A stretch of DNA of 64,000 nt, taken from NCBI RefSeq assembly GCF_020662265.1, contig NZ_VEWM01000122.1, positions 1-64,000 of the forward strand, written 5' to 3'. Position numbers and translations under genes: made by a program. Under the pieces are notes generated by a model. That model was not told where the DNA came from. It did not search any database and saw nothing but the letters and a program-made list of their open reading frames with translations. This document shows, in pieces, positions 10,781-20,125 of the stretch (positions are counted from its first letter, which is position 1; each line of letters begins with the position of its first letter). This DNA comes from Psychrobacter sp. I-STPA6b. Lineage in GTDB: Bacteria; Pseudomonadota; Gammaproteobacteria; Pseudomonadales; Moraxellaceae.

Positions 10781-11068
10781 AGAGTCGTAGCTCTCAAGGA
10801 TGTGCTTACATCGATTTACCTTCATATATTGGCTTGTTTAACTCAGTTTAGGTGAGTATAGTTTGTTTACCTTCACAGCATAATTAGACATTTATCGTGT
10901 ATCGTGTGAAAATTATTGGTTTAATTAAGAGAAATACCCATGATCTTATACAATTTTGTTTGGACTTTTCATGCCACTATTTCCTAAATGAACTGCGTTT
11001 TGATGTGCCATGGTGTGATAAACAAATATAGAAAAAGACATTCATTGATATATATTTAAAGGTCGGAT

Positions 11069-13162
11069 ATGACAACACAAAGCACCCTAAATCTATTGGT
11101 AGTTGATGATAACCAGCTTTATGCAGAGCGTATCGTTGCTTTGTTATCTCACTACTATGATGAGGTAAACTTAGGGTTTTTAGATGATAAAGAAGAGTTG
11201 TTGCGCTTATTGCGACACTCATGGGATGTTTTGATTTTTGGTAAAGCTTATGATATGGGCTTTACAGATATTGTTGGTATTATTCAAGAACAAGGGATTG
11301 ATCTGCCTTTAATCTGTTTACTTAATGAAAATATTGCTGCGACTAGTATTAATGAAGAGGGTATGCCAGCAACCATAGATGAAAAAATGGTAAAAGCATT
11401 ATTAGCAGATAATGAAGCTCAGGTAGTGATTGCAACTTGTATGTTACATAGTAGTTTGGAAGTTCGCCGACAAATGGCTGGATTGAAATATGTACTGTCT
11501 GAAGCAGAACAACGTGCCAATATTTTGATTAAAAATTCAAAAAGTGCTGTTGCATATATTGACCAAGGTATACATATCTTTGCCAATGAGCCTTATTTGA
11601 AGCTCTTTGGCTTTAGCAATATGGATGAGTTGATGGGTATACCTGTGATTGACCTCATTGCAGGTGGTGAAAATATTAAGGCTTTTAAGCAGTTTTTGCG
11701 CCGCTTTGATAAAGGTAATCGGGATAAAGTTGAGTTTAACTTTGAAAGCCGTCGCAAAGATGGTAGTACATTTGAAGCAACACTACAGCTGGCAGCAGCA
11801 ACTTTTGAAGGAGAGCCAGTGACACAAGTAATTATCCAGCAAAGTGGCGAGGATAATGCTGAAATGGCAAGAAAGCTAGCAGCAGCTGAACGTCGAGATA
11901 ATTTGACAGGTTTGTTAAACCGTCGAGGGTTTGAAGAAAGGTTTGCCCAAGTTTATGTAGAAGCTAAAGCGGGTAAGACGAATGCAGCATTGCTTTATAT
12001 CAGCCTTGATGGTATTGGCAAAATCAACTCTAACCTTGGTTTGCAAGGGGTTGATGAGACAGTGAAACAAGTCGGCTATGTGCTTGATGAGACTTTAGAT
12101 TCAGGGGAGGTTAGTCGTTTTAGTGATAGTAACTTTACCGTACTCTTCCCAGATATTATCCAAAGCAAGTTACTTGAGCAGGCAGAAGCTGTTCGACAAA
12201 AAATCAGTGATATGTTAATCGAGATTGGTACTCGAACAGTGACTACGACAGTAACTATTGGTATGGTTATTGTAGATAATACCTCTCCTGATATGAGTGT
12301 GTTGATTGATAGAGCAATGGATGCTAGAGAGCAGGCATTTAAGGATAGTGGTAAGGAAGGCAATGCAATTCATTTATATGATCCTAGTCAGCATGCCAGT
12401 GAAGATGAAATGGTACTGGCAGAATATTTGCAAAGTGCCTTAACCAATAGTCAGTTTAAGCTCTTATATCAGCCAATTTATGATATTGAGACCGATTCTA
12501 GTCATTTCTTTGAGGTTTATTTACGTTTACCTTTGGCAGATGGTACATTGATGACGCCAGATAAGTTCCTTCCTGTGGCGAAAAAATATAACCTGATGGA
12601 TAAGATTGACCGCTGGGTATTGATTAATACTTGTAAGCAGTTGAGTATCGTACGTAAGCAAATACCCGATGCCAAAGCCTTGGTGCAGTTAACCAGTCAA
12701 TCATTAGCAAGTAAACAAATAGCAGGTGTGATTAGTCAGTTATTAAAAGCTGTTGGAGGACAAGATGGTGTCTTAACAGTCCAATTTAATGAGCAAGAGC
12801 TGGTTGATCATATGGCTGTTGCTAAAAAGCAGTTTTCTATGCTAAAACAAGTTGGGTGTCAAGTCGCAATCCATCACTTTGGCTCAACTGCTAAGACTAT
12901 TGAAGTCATGGAGTTTGTGCAGCCATCTATGGTGCGCCTTGCTCGCAGCTATGTGAAGAATCTTGGTGATGCAAATAATGTCGAAACTGTTAAATCTCTA
13001 ATCGCTAAAGTCAATGAACGTTCAACGCCTGCTTTGATGCCTTATATTGAGGATGCTGCTGCGATGTCTGCTGCTTGGAGTGTGGGAGCACGTTATTTAC
13101 AAGGTTACTATTTGCAAGAGCCATCAGAGAAAATGATGGTGCAGGAGGGTGAGGCAACTTAG
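11069..13162 (+). CDS. fimX: FimX-like degenerate REC-PAS-GGDEF-EAL protein
   Basis: Likely c-di-GMP effector controlling type IV pilus assembly and twitching. The 697 residues show a receiver-like domain (1-125) whose phospho-acceptor strand reads WDVLIFGKAYD, lacking the usual Asp; a PAS domain (about 140-260); a GGDEF fold starting at LTGLLNRRGFEERF whose active site is FSDSNF instead of GGDEF (about 347-352); and an EAL fold with EVYLR in place of EALLR (about 481-485). Loss of all three catalytic signatures, the domain order and length (P. aeruginosa FimX is 691 residues) support FimX rather than an active cyclase or phosphodiesterase. No pil genes are in the window. Monocistronic. Confidence 0.85.
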   Translation: MTTQSTLNLLVVDDNQLYAERIVALLSHYYDEVNLGFLDDKEELLRLLRHSWDVLIFGKAYDMGFTDIVGIIQEQGIDLPLICLLNENIAATSINEEGMPATIDEKMVKALLADNEAQVVIATCMLHSSLEVRRQMAGLKYVLSEAEQRANILIKNSKSAVAYIDQGIHIFANEPYLKLFGFSNMDELMGIPVIDLIAGGENIKAFKQFLRRFDKGNRDKVEFNFESRRKDGSTFEATLQLAAATFEGEPVTQVIIQQSGEDNAEMARKLAAAERRDNLTGLLNRRGFEERFAQVYVEAKAGKTNAALLYISLDGIGKINSNLGLQGVDETVKQVGYVLDETLDSGEVSRFSDSNFTVLFPDIIQSKLLEQAEAVRQKISDMLIEIGTRTVTTTVTIGMVIVDNTSPDMSVLIDRAMDAREQAFKDSGKEGNAIHLYDPSQHASEDEMVLAEYLQSALTNSQFKLLYQPIYDIETDSSHFFEVYLRLPLADGTLMTPDKFLPVAKKYNLMDKIDRWVLINTCKQLSIVRKQIPDAKALVQLTSQSLASKQIAGVISQLLKAVGGQDGVLTVQFNEQELVDHMAVAKKQFSMLKQVGCQVAIHHFGSTAKTIEVMEFVQPSMVRLARSYVKNLGDANNVETVKSLIAKVNERSTPALMPYIEDAAAMSAAWSVGARYLQGYYLQEPSEKMMVQEGEAT

Positions 13163-13236
13163 TTGATGTGCGTTAATTTATTTTAACGATACTGTTTTAA
13201 TTGGTTGTTGTCAGTGCTTTATAGGATCTTATTCAC

Positions 13237-13242
13237 TATAAT
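13237..13242 (+). promoter_or_regulatory. Possible -10 element of the cytochrome c gene
   Basis: Perfect tataat 49 bases before the ATG at 13291, inside ctataatagcaggtta (13236-13251), a word shared with one mismatch with the ftsK upstream region. A ttgtca at 13208-13213 is too far away (23 bases) to be a normal -35. Confidence 0.35.
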
Positions 13243-13290
13243 AGCAGGTTAACGTATGTTTGCGTCATAACCTGTTAATAAGATACTACC

Positions 13291-13809
13291 ATGATACAAG
13301 ATAGCCAGTTGCACCCAACAGCCAAATATCATTTTCAAATCAAGTCTTTACTATTCAACTTCTTACAAAAACAATATTCAACGCTCTTTTTAGTGGCTAT
13401 ATTTTTAGGGATGGCGACTCTATCTGGTTGTGAGCGACAACCACCAGATGAGCGTGCGCCAGTGATATTGCCTGTCTCTCAGTTAGGTAATGCTGAAAAT
13501 GGCCGTCAACTTTATCATGACTTGTGTGATAAGTGCCATAAGCTGACACCTGGTGTCAATGGAAAAGGTCCACAATTATTGCGAATTTATGGTGCTCCTG
13601 CTGGTGCATTGGCTGATTATAAATATAGTGATGAGATAAAAAACTCTGGTTGGGTCTGGGATGAGCAGACTCTTGATAAGTATATTGCTGATGCACAAGA
13701 GGCACTACCTGGAAATCGTATGCGTACAGATGGTGTGACAGATGCAACAGAACGTGCTGATATTATTACTTATTTATCTACGATACGAGGTGGAAGTGAT
13801 GGTGAGTAA
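13291..13809 (+). CDS. Small c-type cytochrome, predicted lipoprotein
   Basis: Predicted periplasmic electron carrier of 172 residues. A hydrophobic segment (about 30-45) ends in a lipobox LSGC (Cys47), so the mature protein is probably lipid-anchored. A single haem site CDKCH (residues 79-83) follows NAENGRQLYHDL, and the distal ligand is likely Met in GNRMRTDGV. The C-terminal helix ADIITYLSTI is typical of class I cytochrome c. The 30 residues before the hydrophobic segment are unusually long for a signal peptide, so translation could start later. The redox partner is not shown by the context. Confidence 0.8.
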   Translation: MIQDSQLHPTAKYHFQIKSLLFNFLQKQYSTLFLVAIFLGMATLSGCERQPPDERAPVILPVSQLGNAENGRQLYHDLCDKCHKLTPGVNGKGPQLLRIYGAPAGALADYKYSDEIKNSGWVWDEQTLDKYIADAQEALPGNRMRTDGVTDATERADIITYLSTIRGGSDGE

Positions 13810-13925
13810 AGGTATGTTATGTTAAAATAATAAATTAGGTGATATGTTTAAAGCCTATGTGTGTTATAGAAAAATTTAATAAGTGAATTTTATAAATATT
13901 ATTTTTGTCTTCTTCTTTGTTTTAT

Positions 13926-13967
13926 AGATAAGTGCCATTAATATTTTGACACTTATCTTTCTTTTTA
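13926..13967 (+). terminator. Terminator of the cytochrome c gene
   Basis: Stem agataagtg/cacttatct (13926-13934 with 13950-13958) followed by ttctttttatt. It lies about 115 bases after the stop codon and before the moxR operon. Confidence 0.75.
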
Positions 13968-14021
13968 TTATCTGTTTATAAATTTTTTATACATTTAAAG
14001 TAATTAAATAAAAGTATTTTA

Positions 14022-14999
14022 ATGATGACAAATTCTATTCGTGTTGATTCGCCCATATCTTCTGATATTAGCCAAAAAACTCAAAGCCTATTAGCTAAGT
14101 TAAATGAGATTATTTTAGATAAGTCTCATGTGACCAAGCTGGCACTGACTTGTATCTTAGCAAATGGACATTTGTTGTTACAGGATTTGCCGGGGATGGG
14201 TAAAACGACACTGGCTCATGGATTGGCAAATTTATTGGGGTTGCAGTTTAATCGTGTGCAGTTTACCAATGATATGTTGCCTGCAGATATTTTAGGTATG
14301 AGTTTGTATCATCAAGCAGAGCATCGGTTTGAGTTTCGTCAAGGACCTATTTTTACACAATTGCTTTTAGCTGATGAGATTAATCGCTCTAGTCCAAAAA
14401 CACAAAGTGCGTTATTAGAGGCAATGGAAGAAAGACAGGTAACACATGATAGTGAGACTTATGCACTACCTGAGCCTTTTTTTGTGATTGCTACTCAAAA
14501 TCCAACGCAACAGTCAGGTGTATATCCTCTACCAGAGTCACAGTTGGACCGCTTTTTGATGTGCTTGTCTTTAGGTTATCCTTCAGAGAAGGCGGAGCGA
14601 GCACTATTGGCAGGTGAGAATAGACGAGATTTGTTGCAACAGCTATCCGCTATCATGAATAGTGCAGATGTGATACAAGCACAACAGGATGTGAAAACTG
14701 TTTTTGTGGCTGATGTGGTGATTGATTATATTTTAAAGCTGGTAGAGACAACACGACAAAGTCAAGAATATCATGGTTTGTCTCCTCGAGCAGTGTTAGC
14801 CATTAAGCATGCGTCACAAGCACACGCATATGTTTCAGGTAATATGGAAGTGACGCCAGAAGATGTACAGGCAATTTTCCCTGCAGTTGCAGATCATCGG
14901 TTGGGACAGCGATTTATTCCGTTTAATCAGTCAGGTCATAAAATACAACAAACACTGGCTGAGCAGGTGCTGACTAAAACGCCTGTCTTGTCGTCATGA
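14022..14999 (+). CDS. MoxR-family AAA+ ATPase
   Basis: Chaperone-like ATPase of 325 residues. It shows Walker A LPGMGKTTLAHGLA (about 56-68), Walker B LLLADEINRSSPKTQSALLEAMEE, sensor 1 FFVIATQNPTQQSGVYPLPESQLDRF, and the C-terminal lid helix LSPRAVLAIKHASQAHA. It is the first gene of a MoxR-DUF58-TgpA cluster, widespread in gammaproteobacteria and thought to act in envelope protein maturation; the function in this organism is inference. The start has two adjacent ATG codons (14022, 14025) and no clear ribosome site. Confidence 0.92.
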   Translation: MMTNSIRVDSPISSDISQKTQSLLAKLNEIILDKSHVTKLALTCILANGHLLLQDLPGMGKTTLAHGLANLLGLQFNRVQFTNDMLPADILGMSLYHQAEHRFEFRQGPIFTQLLLADEINRSSPKTQSALLEAMEERQVTHDSETYALPEPFFVIATQNPTQQSGVYPLPESQLDRFLMCLSLGYPSEKAERALLAGENRRDLLQQLSAIMNSADVIQAQQDVKTVFVADVVIDYILKLVETTRQSQEYHGLSPRAVLAIKHASQAHAYVSGNMEVTPEDVQAIFPAVADHRLGQRFIPFNQSGHKIQQTLAEQVLTKTPVLSS

Positions 15000-15098
15000 C
15001 TTTAGCCATTACTCTATTCGTGGTAGAAGTGTTGTAAAAGAAGAAGTTCATTAGCCATGTTTTTCTTCTCAATGGTACTTATTTAACTATATTTAATT

Positions 15099-16109
15099 AT
15101 GCCTTTATTTTCTCCCATCACTCGTCCATTTGCTTCAAGATTACAGCGATTTTTTGCAAATCGTGCACCTCATAGTGACCATACAACACTGACCTTACGT
15201 AATGTATATATCTTTTTTAGCCGAGAGGGGATGCTCTTTGCTTTATTATTGTTGATTACATTTATTATGGGGGTCAATTATGGTAATAACTTGGTATTGG
15301 GGCTGTTCTTTTATTTGATAAGCATTTGGGTAATTAGCTTACATGTGACTTTTGCGCATGTGTCAGGATTGCAGGTTAAGTTAAGAGATATTCAGATGGC
15401 AGGTGTGGGTGAGCCTATCTGGGTTACATTAGAAGTTATTAATGATAAGTCCAAGCCTGCTCGGCAAATACAGCTAGAGTTTGATAAAAAGCAGACCATG
15501 TCTGTAGAGGAAGGGGCAAGTAAGCAGGTTTTGGCAACGGTAGAAGGGACGACGTTGGTGCGTTTAGCAGTTGCTAGCAATCAACGAGGTCGTTTTGAGC
15601 TACCTCGTCTGGTCGTTAGTACGGTGTATCCATTGGGTATTATGCGGGCATGGTCTTATGTTTATTTAGCATCGCCAGCTTGGGTGTATCCAAGGTCATT
15701 GCCATTTGAGTGGACGGAGGCAACAAGGGCATTGAGTGATGATGAGAGTGACTGGAGTGCTTATGGTATCAAAGGGCAGAATGATTTTGATACTTTAGAT
15801 GAATATGTGGCAGGTGAGTCTTTGGCTCGGGTATCATGGGCGCATGTGGCACGAGGTCAGGGAATGTTGACAAAGCAGTTTGCAGATTCAGTAGGTCAAG
15901 AAGTGTGCCTAAATTATGCAGATATGCCAGCGATACAACATGAGGATAAGCTATCTCAGTTAGCTTATGCGGTACAAAAGTTTGGGCAGTCTGGTGAGCC
16001 TTTTATGATGCTATTACCCAATGAGTCTGCATCATCTCCAGAGGTGCAGTTGGGTCAGGGTGAGCATTATGCACAAGCATGTTTACTAAGGTTGGCAAAA
16101 ACACCATGA
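15099..16109 (+). CDS. DUF58 domain protein, membrane-anchored
   Basis: A 336-residue protein with two close membrane segments at about residues 46-90 (MLFALLLLITFIMG and LVLGLFFYLISIWVISL), followed by a cytoplasmic region containing the DUF58 block GQNDFDTLDEYVAGESLARVSW then AHVARGQGMLTKQF. DUF58 proteins carry a degenerate von Willebrand A-like fold and pair with MoxR ATPases. The stop codon overlaps the preferred start of the next gene (ATGA at 16106), so the two are probably translationally coupled. Confidence 0.9.
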   Translation: MPLFSPITRPFASRLQRFFANRAPHSDHTTLTLRNVYIFFSREGMLFALLLLITFIMGVNYGNNLVLGLFFYLISIWVISLHVTFAHVSGLQVKLRDIQMAGVGEPIWVTLEVINDKSKPARQIQLEFDKKQTMSVEEGASKQVLATVEGTTLVRLAVASNQRGRFELPRLVVSTVYPLGIMRAWSYVYLASPAWVYPRSLPFEWTEATRALSDDESDWSAYGIKGQNDFDTLDEYVAGESLARVSWAHVARGQGMLTKQFADSVGQEVCLNYADMPAIQHEDKLSQLAYAVQKFGQSGEPFMMLLPNESASSPEVQLGQGEHYAQACLLRLAKTP

Positions 16110-18328
16110 GTTTATTTCAATCCCACTCGGATACTCATCAGCACACTGCCTTATCAAGTGCAAACAACAGCTTTATGACAAAAAATAGCGTCAGTGCAAC
16201 TGATGGTTTTGAGCGATTGGCTCAGGGTATAACATCGACACCAGCCCAAGATTCTATGGTTTTAGAGTCACCAAAACGATGGTGGCAAAAGCTATTGGGC
16301 TTACCTGCTTATTATTGGGTATTAATGGCACAAGTTGTGGTGATTGTTCCTCATGTGAGTCATTTACCTATTTGGCTGATTGTTTATGCGTTATTTGTTA
16401 TTGTTGCGCAACTGCCAAGAGTAAAGGCGTTACGCTTTGCAAAAAAACGTCTATATCAAGTGGCACAGATATTAGGATTCATAGCAGGCGTTGCTGGATT
16501 GTGGCTGAGTTATCAGACAGCCTTTGGTGTAGATGTTGGCGTGGCATTTTTGGTGCTGTGTTTGGTCAGTAAGCTATGGGAGATGTATCAGCGTAGAGAT
16601 GCTTATATTGTATTAAATTTATCATTTTTTGTGCTGGCATCTTTGTTTTTGATGGACCAAGGTTTGTTAACTACTGCTGAGGTGGTTGTTGGCACATTAT
16701 GGCTATTGTTTGCATTCATTTCGTTGAATGATGATGGTAATTTATTGGGCAGTGGCCGTTTGCGTAGCTTGGGGTTATTGGCTGGTCAGGCCATTCCTTT
16801 ATTGATTATTTTATTTTTATTTTTTCCAAGATTGCCTCCCTTATGGTCATTACAGTTGTCTGGACAGCAAGCGACAACGGGTGTAAGTGACAGTATGTCT
16901 CCGGGTGATTTTGCCAATTTAAGCCAATCCACGGAGTTGGCATTTCGAGTTGAGTTTGGTACTCAGCCTCCAGCTCAATCACAGATGTATTGGCGAGGGC
17001 TAGTATTTAGTGACTTTGATGGGGTAACATGGACACCAAACGCTAATATTCAAACTTGGTGGTCGGGTGATAAGCCGTTATGGTTACAACAAGCATGGCA
17101 AACCATACCCAAGAGAGAGCAAGCAGATGCAACCAGCTATCAAGTCATTTTAGAGCCAACCCAAAGAAATTGGTTATATGGTTTGGATTATCCTTATCCA
17201 AATCAACGGGGAACAAGTTTAACTTCAAATTTTACATTGCGCTCTTTTCGTCCAGTTGTTCAGCAGTTACGTTATCAGGTACAACGCTATCCACAGATGC
17301 GGATAGATACAACGCTATCAGAGCAGGCACGTCAGATTAATTTAAGCATACCTAGTGAAGGTAATAGACGTAGTCAAGAGTGGGCAAAGCAGATGTTTGC
17401 GGATGCAGGTAGAGACCCTATACGTTACATAAATGCTATTCAAAACTGGATTGGTAATACTGAGTTTCGCTATACTTTATCACCCCCAGCGTTGCAACAA
17501 AATCGTATTGATGAGTTTTTGTTTGAGACAAAAGCTGGGTTTTGTGAGCATTATGCCTCTAGTTTTACTTATTTAATGCGTGCTGTTGGTGTGCCTGCGC
17601 GTGTTGTTGCTGGTTATCAAGGTGGTGAGTTAGGGCGTGATGGTAATAGTTGGGAAGTACGGCAAATGGATGCACATGCGTGGAGCGAAGTTTGGCTAGA
17701 AGGTCAAGGCTGGGTGCGCATCGACCCAACTGCTTTTGTTGCGCCTGAACGGGTCGAGCAAGGAATGAATGCTTTAACATCTCAGCAAGGCGCTACCATG
17801 TTTGGCACAGGGGCAGGTGCGCAAATTAGCTATCAGCAGTTTAGAATGCTTCAAACATTACGCCGTCTGTCTGACCAAGCCAGTTATTATTGGCAAAGAG
17901 ATGTGGTTGGTTATGACCAAGATAAGCAAAGTAATGCATTGCTACGCTGGTTTAATATTGCCAATATGATGCAACAACTATTATGGATGATAACAGCTTT
18001 ACTACTGGTGATAGCAACCATTGTCTTTTTAATTTGGTACCGTAGACGTAAAATCTGGAACCCTGTAGATTTACCCTTGGTACAGTTATCAAAACGAGTT
18101 GCAAAAGCAGACCCTCAGCTTGCGTATCAGTCTAATGAAGGTATGCTGGCGTGGTTAAGCCGGCTTGAAGAAGTGGCAGATAGTACGGAAGCAAAGCAAG
18201 CAGTTATCTTACTAAAACAGGATTATCGCCGTTTGCGTTATGGAAAGTTGAGCAGTATGGATACATCCAGTCAAGCCTATCAACAGGCACTCAAACAGTT
18301 ACAATATCATGCCAAACAGATTCGTTAA
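16106..18328 (+). CDS. tgpA: TgpA-type membrane transglutaminase-like protein
   Basis: A 740-residue membrane protein. N-terminal membrane helices (about residues 60-235) precede a periplasmic transglutaminase-core domain with the Cys-His-Asp triad: AGFCEHYASSFTYLMRAVGVPARVVAGY (Cys about 479), MDAHAWSEVWL (His about 523) and WVRIDPTAFV (Asp about 540). A further helix (about 625-650) and a cytoplasmic C-terminal DUF4129-like tail follow. This is the architecture of TgpA, essential in P. aeruginosa. The frame opens at 16079, but the ATG at 16106 overlaps the DUF58 stop as ATGA and is preferred. Confidence 0.92.
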   Translation: MSLFQSHSDTHQHTALSSANNSFMTKNSVSATDGFERLAQGITSTPAQDSMVLESPKRWWQKLLGLPAYYWVLMAQVVVIVPHVSHLPIWLIVYALFVIVAQLPRVKALRFAKKRLYQVAQILGFIAGVAGLWLSYQTAFGVDVGVAFLVLCLVSKLWEMYQRRDAYIVLNLSFFVLASLFLMDQGLLTTAEVVVGTLWLLFAFISLNDDGNLLGSGRLRSLGLLAGQAIPLLIILFLFFPRLPPLWSLQLSGQQATTGVSDSMSPGDFANLSQSTELAFRVEFGTQPPAQSQMYWRGLVFSDFDGVTWTPNANIQTWWSGDKPLWLQQAWQTIPKREQADATSYQVILEPTQRNWLYGLDYPYPNQRGTSLTSNFTLRSFRPVVQQLRYQVQRYPQMRIDTTLSEQARQINLSIPSEGNRRSQEWAKQMFADAGRDPIRYINAIQNWIGNTEFRYTLSPPALQQNRIDEFLFETKAGFCEHYASSFTYLMRAVGVPARVVAGYQGGELGRDGNSWEVRQMDAHAWSEVWLEGQGWVRIDPTAFVAPERVEQGMNALTSQQGATMFGTGAGAQISYQQFRMLQTLRRLSDQASYYWQRDVVGYDQDKQSNALLRWFNIANMMQQLLWMITALLLVIATIVFLIWYRRRKIWNPVDLPLVQLSKRVAKADPQLAYQSNEGMLAWLSRLEEVADSTEAKQAVILLKQDYRRLRYGKLSSMDTSSQAYQQALKQLQYHAKQIR

Positions 18329-18389
18329 GTGACTGATGTTAAGGCGTGCTTAGGTGGCATATTAAATTATAATCAATTGGATTTAGCAG

Positions 18390-18776
18390 ATGTTTTCATT
18401 CTTTATTAGCATGTTTATTACCATGACTATCATGTGGATACTGTTTAAATTTATGTATCCTAAACCACCCAAAGCATTTTTTCCAAAAGAAGGTGATATC
18501 ACAACACTAAGGTTGTGTAGCTATTGCGGACATGCGCTGGCGCAATATCGAGGTATTGTAGAAAAAAAGCCAGCTTCTTTATTGCCAGAAACTGCACCCA
18601 TATCATCACTAGAGGAACAGTCGTCGTTCGTTCCTGATACTTCTTCTCAAAAATTGGTGTCTACTGATGATGATAAAGATGCAACAGATACCCCTATAGA
18701 GGTATGGGATGAGTGGTTCTTCTGTAATGAGGAACATCAACAAGACTTTCACGCTGGGAAAGTCTATAAGAGGTAG
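18390..18776 (+). CDS. Small membrane protein with a zinc-ribbon-like motif (PP0621-like)
   Basis: A 128-residue protein with one N-terminal membrane helix (about 3-24), then LRLCSYCGHALAQYRG, a disordered Ser/Asp-rich stretch (about 65-105), and a C-terminal WDEWFFCNEEHQQDFH. The CxxC plus CxxxH residues form a plausible zinc site, as in the small PP0621-type proteins of pseudomonads, in which the metal ligands are likewise split between the two ends. It follows tgpA by 61 bases in the same direction and may be cotranscribed. Function unknown. Confidence 0.7.
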   Translation: MFSFFISMFITMTIMWILFKFMYPKPPKAFFPKEGDITTLRLCSYCGHALAQYRGIVEKKPASLLPETAPISSLEEQSSFVPDTSSQKLVSTDDDKDATDTPIEVWDEWFFCNEEHQQDFHAGKVYKR

Positions 18777-18834
18777 GTTTTAAAAGAAGACCACTCTATA
18801 GCTAGATACATTTATATTCTATACCACTATCAAG

Positions 18835-19191
18835 TTATAACATGGCTTTGGCATCTCTAATCAGTTTATCAATTAGTGATTCAGCCACTTTATCTTGATT
18901 ATCTTGTGACTTTTTTGCAGTCTCATTGGCATGAATCTTTTCATATAGATTTAGGCAACAAAGTACCAACAAGTTTTCATGGCTAAGCTGGGGCGCCTGT
19001 TTGCGTAGGTCTAAGATAAAGTCATTAATATAATTGGTGGCATCTTTTAGCTCTTTTTCTTCATTGGCTGGACAGTTAATAGTATAAGTTTTACCAGATA
19101 TCATAATATCAACTTTTTTAATGCTGGTATCTATAGAAGATGCGTTTGTATTGATATCATTTTGGGCTTTTGTTTGCTGTGTTTTATCCAT
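18835..19191 (-). CDS. zapA: Cell division protein ZapA
   Basis: Promotes bundling of FtsZ filaments at the division site. The 118-residue protein has the ZapA domain beginning VDIMISGKTYTINCPANEEKELKDATNYIND (about 28-58) and a C-terminal helix for tetramer formation (LLVLCCLNLYEKIHANE...). A 27-residue N-terminal extension rich in Asn, Thr and Lys precedes the domain. It lies 83 bases downstream of a coiled-coil gene on the same strand. The usual neighbours ssrS (6S RNA) and the 5-formyl-THF cyclo-ligase gene are not adjacent here; the latter is at 27.4 kb. Confidence 0.93.
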   Translation of the reverse strand: MDKTQQTKAQNDINTNASSIDTSIKKVDIMISGKTYTINCPANEEKELKDATNYINDFILDLRKQAPQLSHENLLVLCCLNLYEKIHANETAKKSQDNQDKVAESLIDKLIRDAKAML

Positions 19192-19274
19192 GAGTATAAT
19201 GTACCTGTTTTAATCAATCCGCTTAATCATTGGTTGGATGGCTGTATTTAATGATGCTGATGTTACTCTGCAAG

Positions 19275-19694
19275 TTATGAGGTTGCTTGATCAATCTTAG
19301 TTAGTTGTTTCAACGCAGATTTGGTATGTTCAGCAGCCCGACGGTTTTTTGCTTGTAGTTCTTCATTAAGCTGGGTGAGTTCTTCTATCTGCTGTTGCAA
19401 CTTATCTTGCTCTTCACCAATCATATGATGTGCTTCTGCCAGTGTTTGATAGCGTGCATCTAGCTCAGCCAGTTTTTTTTGTAGAGCATTACGCTCTGTC
19501 TGTAACTGTTCATGCTCAGTTTGCAGTTGCTTATTTTTTCCTTCTGCTTCATCTAGTTTAGCTTTAAGTCCGTTAAACTCATTGATATCAGTAATGGGCT
19601 TATTTTGTAGCTTTTTTAGCTCAGCAAGGTGAGTTTGATATTGCTGGTATACCTCTGATAAGGTCTTTTCTAGCGTTTTTAATTTCTCAATCAT
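19275..19694 (-). CDS. Coiled-coil protein upstream of zapA (ZapB-like candidate)
   Basis: A 139-residue protein predicted to be almost entirely coiled coil: Leu/Gln/Glu heptads run from residue 1 to about 125 (for example KLDEAEGKNKQLQTEHEQLQ). No membrane segment or enzyme motif. Gammaproteobacteria often have a short coiled-coil gene of about 70 residues just before zapA; this one is twice that length. The position suggests a division-associated role comparable to ZapB, which is inference. The ATG at 19694 is preceded by agtgacaccctatg with no strong ribosome site. Confidence 0.7.
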   Translation of the reverse strand: MIEKLKTLEKTLSEVYQQYQTHLAELKKLQNKPITDINEFNGLKAKLDEAEGKNKQLQTEHEQLQTERNALQKKLAELDARYQTLAEAHHMIGEEQDKLQQQIEELTQLNEELQAKNRRAAEHTKSALKQLTKIDQATS

Positions 19695-20125
19695 AGGGTG
19701 TCACTTATGGTTAAATCAGTTTTTGGTGAGTGTGTTGGTGCAATGGGCAATTGTCGGTAACATTGATATATTTAGGGTCTGTTGAACATCCCCCCATTGA
19801 GTTAGTAATTATAAGGGGTACAGCTATATTTTACTTTCATGTATCAATTGGTTAGATTTTTCCTATGAAGATAAAAGCTCAATAGACTCCTAAAATAAAT
19901 ATTATCATGCCATGTATGCTTTAATAATGCCATATCTGCCCATATTATATCTATAATAAGTTGTTAAAACGTATGTTTCTAGATGTTGTCTGCTAATAAA
20001 ATTCAAAATTAGTCAGTTTATTCTTGTATTATCTAATGATTTTTTATGATATGGCAATTCTAGGATTCTTTATATTAACGTTTAATTTGGTTTGCTAATT
20101 AACAAACACCTAATAGGACTTTGGC
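19695..20125. other. Intergenic region between the coiled-coil/zapA operon and the UPF0149 gene
   Basis: 431 bases separating divergent genes. It contains MITE copy B (19775-19890); the remaining AT-rich 235 bases presumably hold the promoter of the UPF0149 gene. No RNA gene was recognised, including no obvious 6S RNA. Confidence 0.6.
19775..19890. mobile_element. MITE-like element, copy B (internally deleted)
   Basis: 116 bp starting gggtctgttgaac and ending tcaatagactcc, with TA on both flanks. Inside, ggggtacagctatattttac and tcctatgaagat match copy A, but the middle (about 85 bases present in copy A) is missing. Confidence 0.7.

Larger units (their letters stand above)
10481..11068. other. 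Intergenic region between epmB and fimX-like gene
   Basis: 588 bases without a supportable gene. It holds a 12-base tandem repeat (aagtttggtgag, two copies plus a partial third, about 10515-10543), a MITE-end-like fragment at about 10741-10780, and presumably the promoter of the downstream regulator. A minus-strand open frame (10503-10766) has only a TTG start inside the MITE end and is not credited. Confidence 0.6.

Noticed and set aside
19695-20125. 6S RNA gene near zapA
   Set aside because: ssrS often lies beside zapA, but no long bulged hairpin of about 180 bases is recognisable here.
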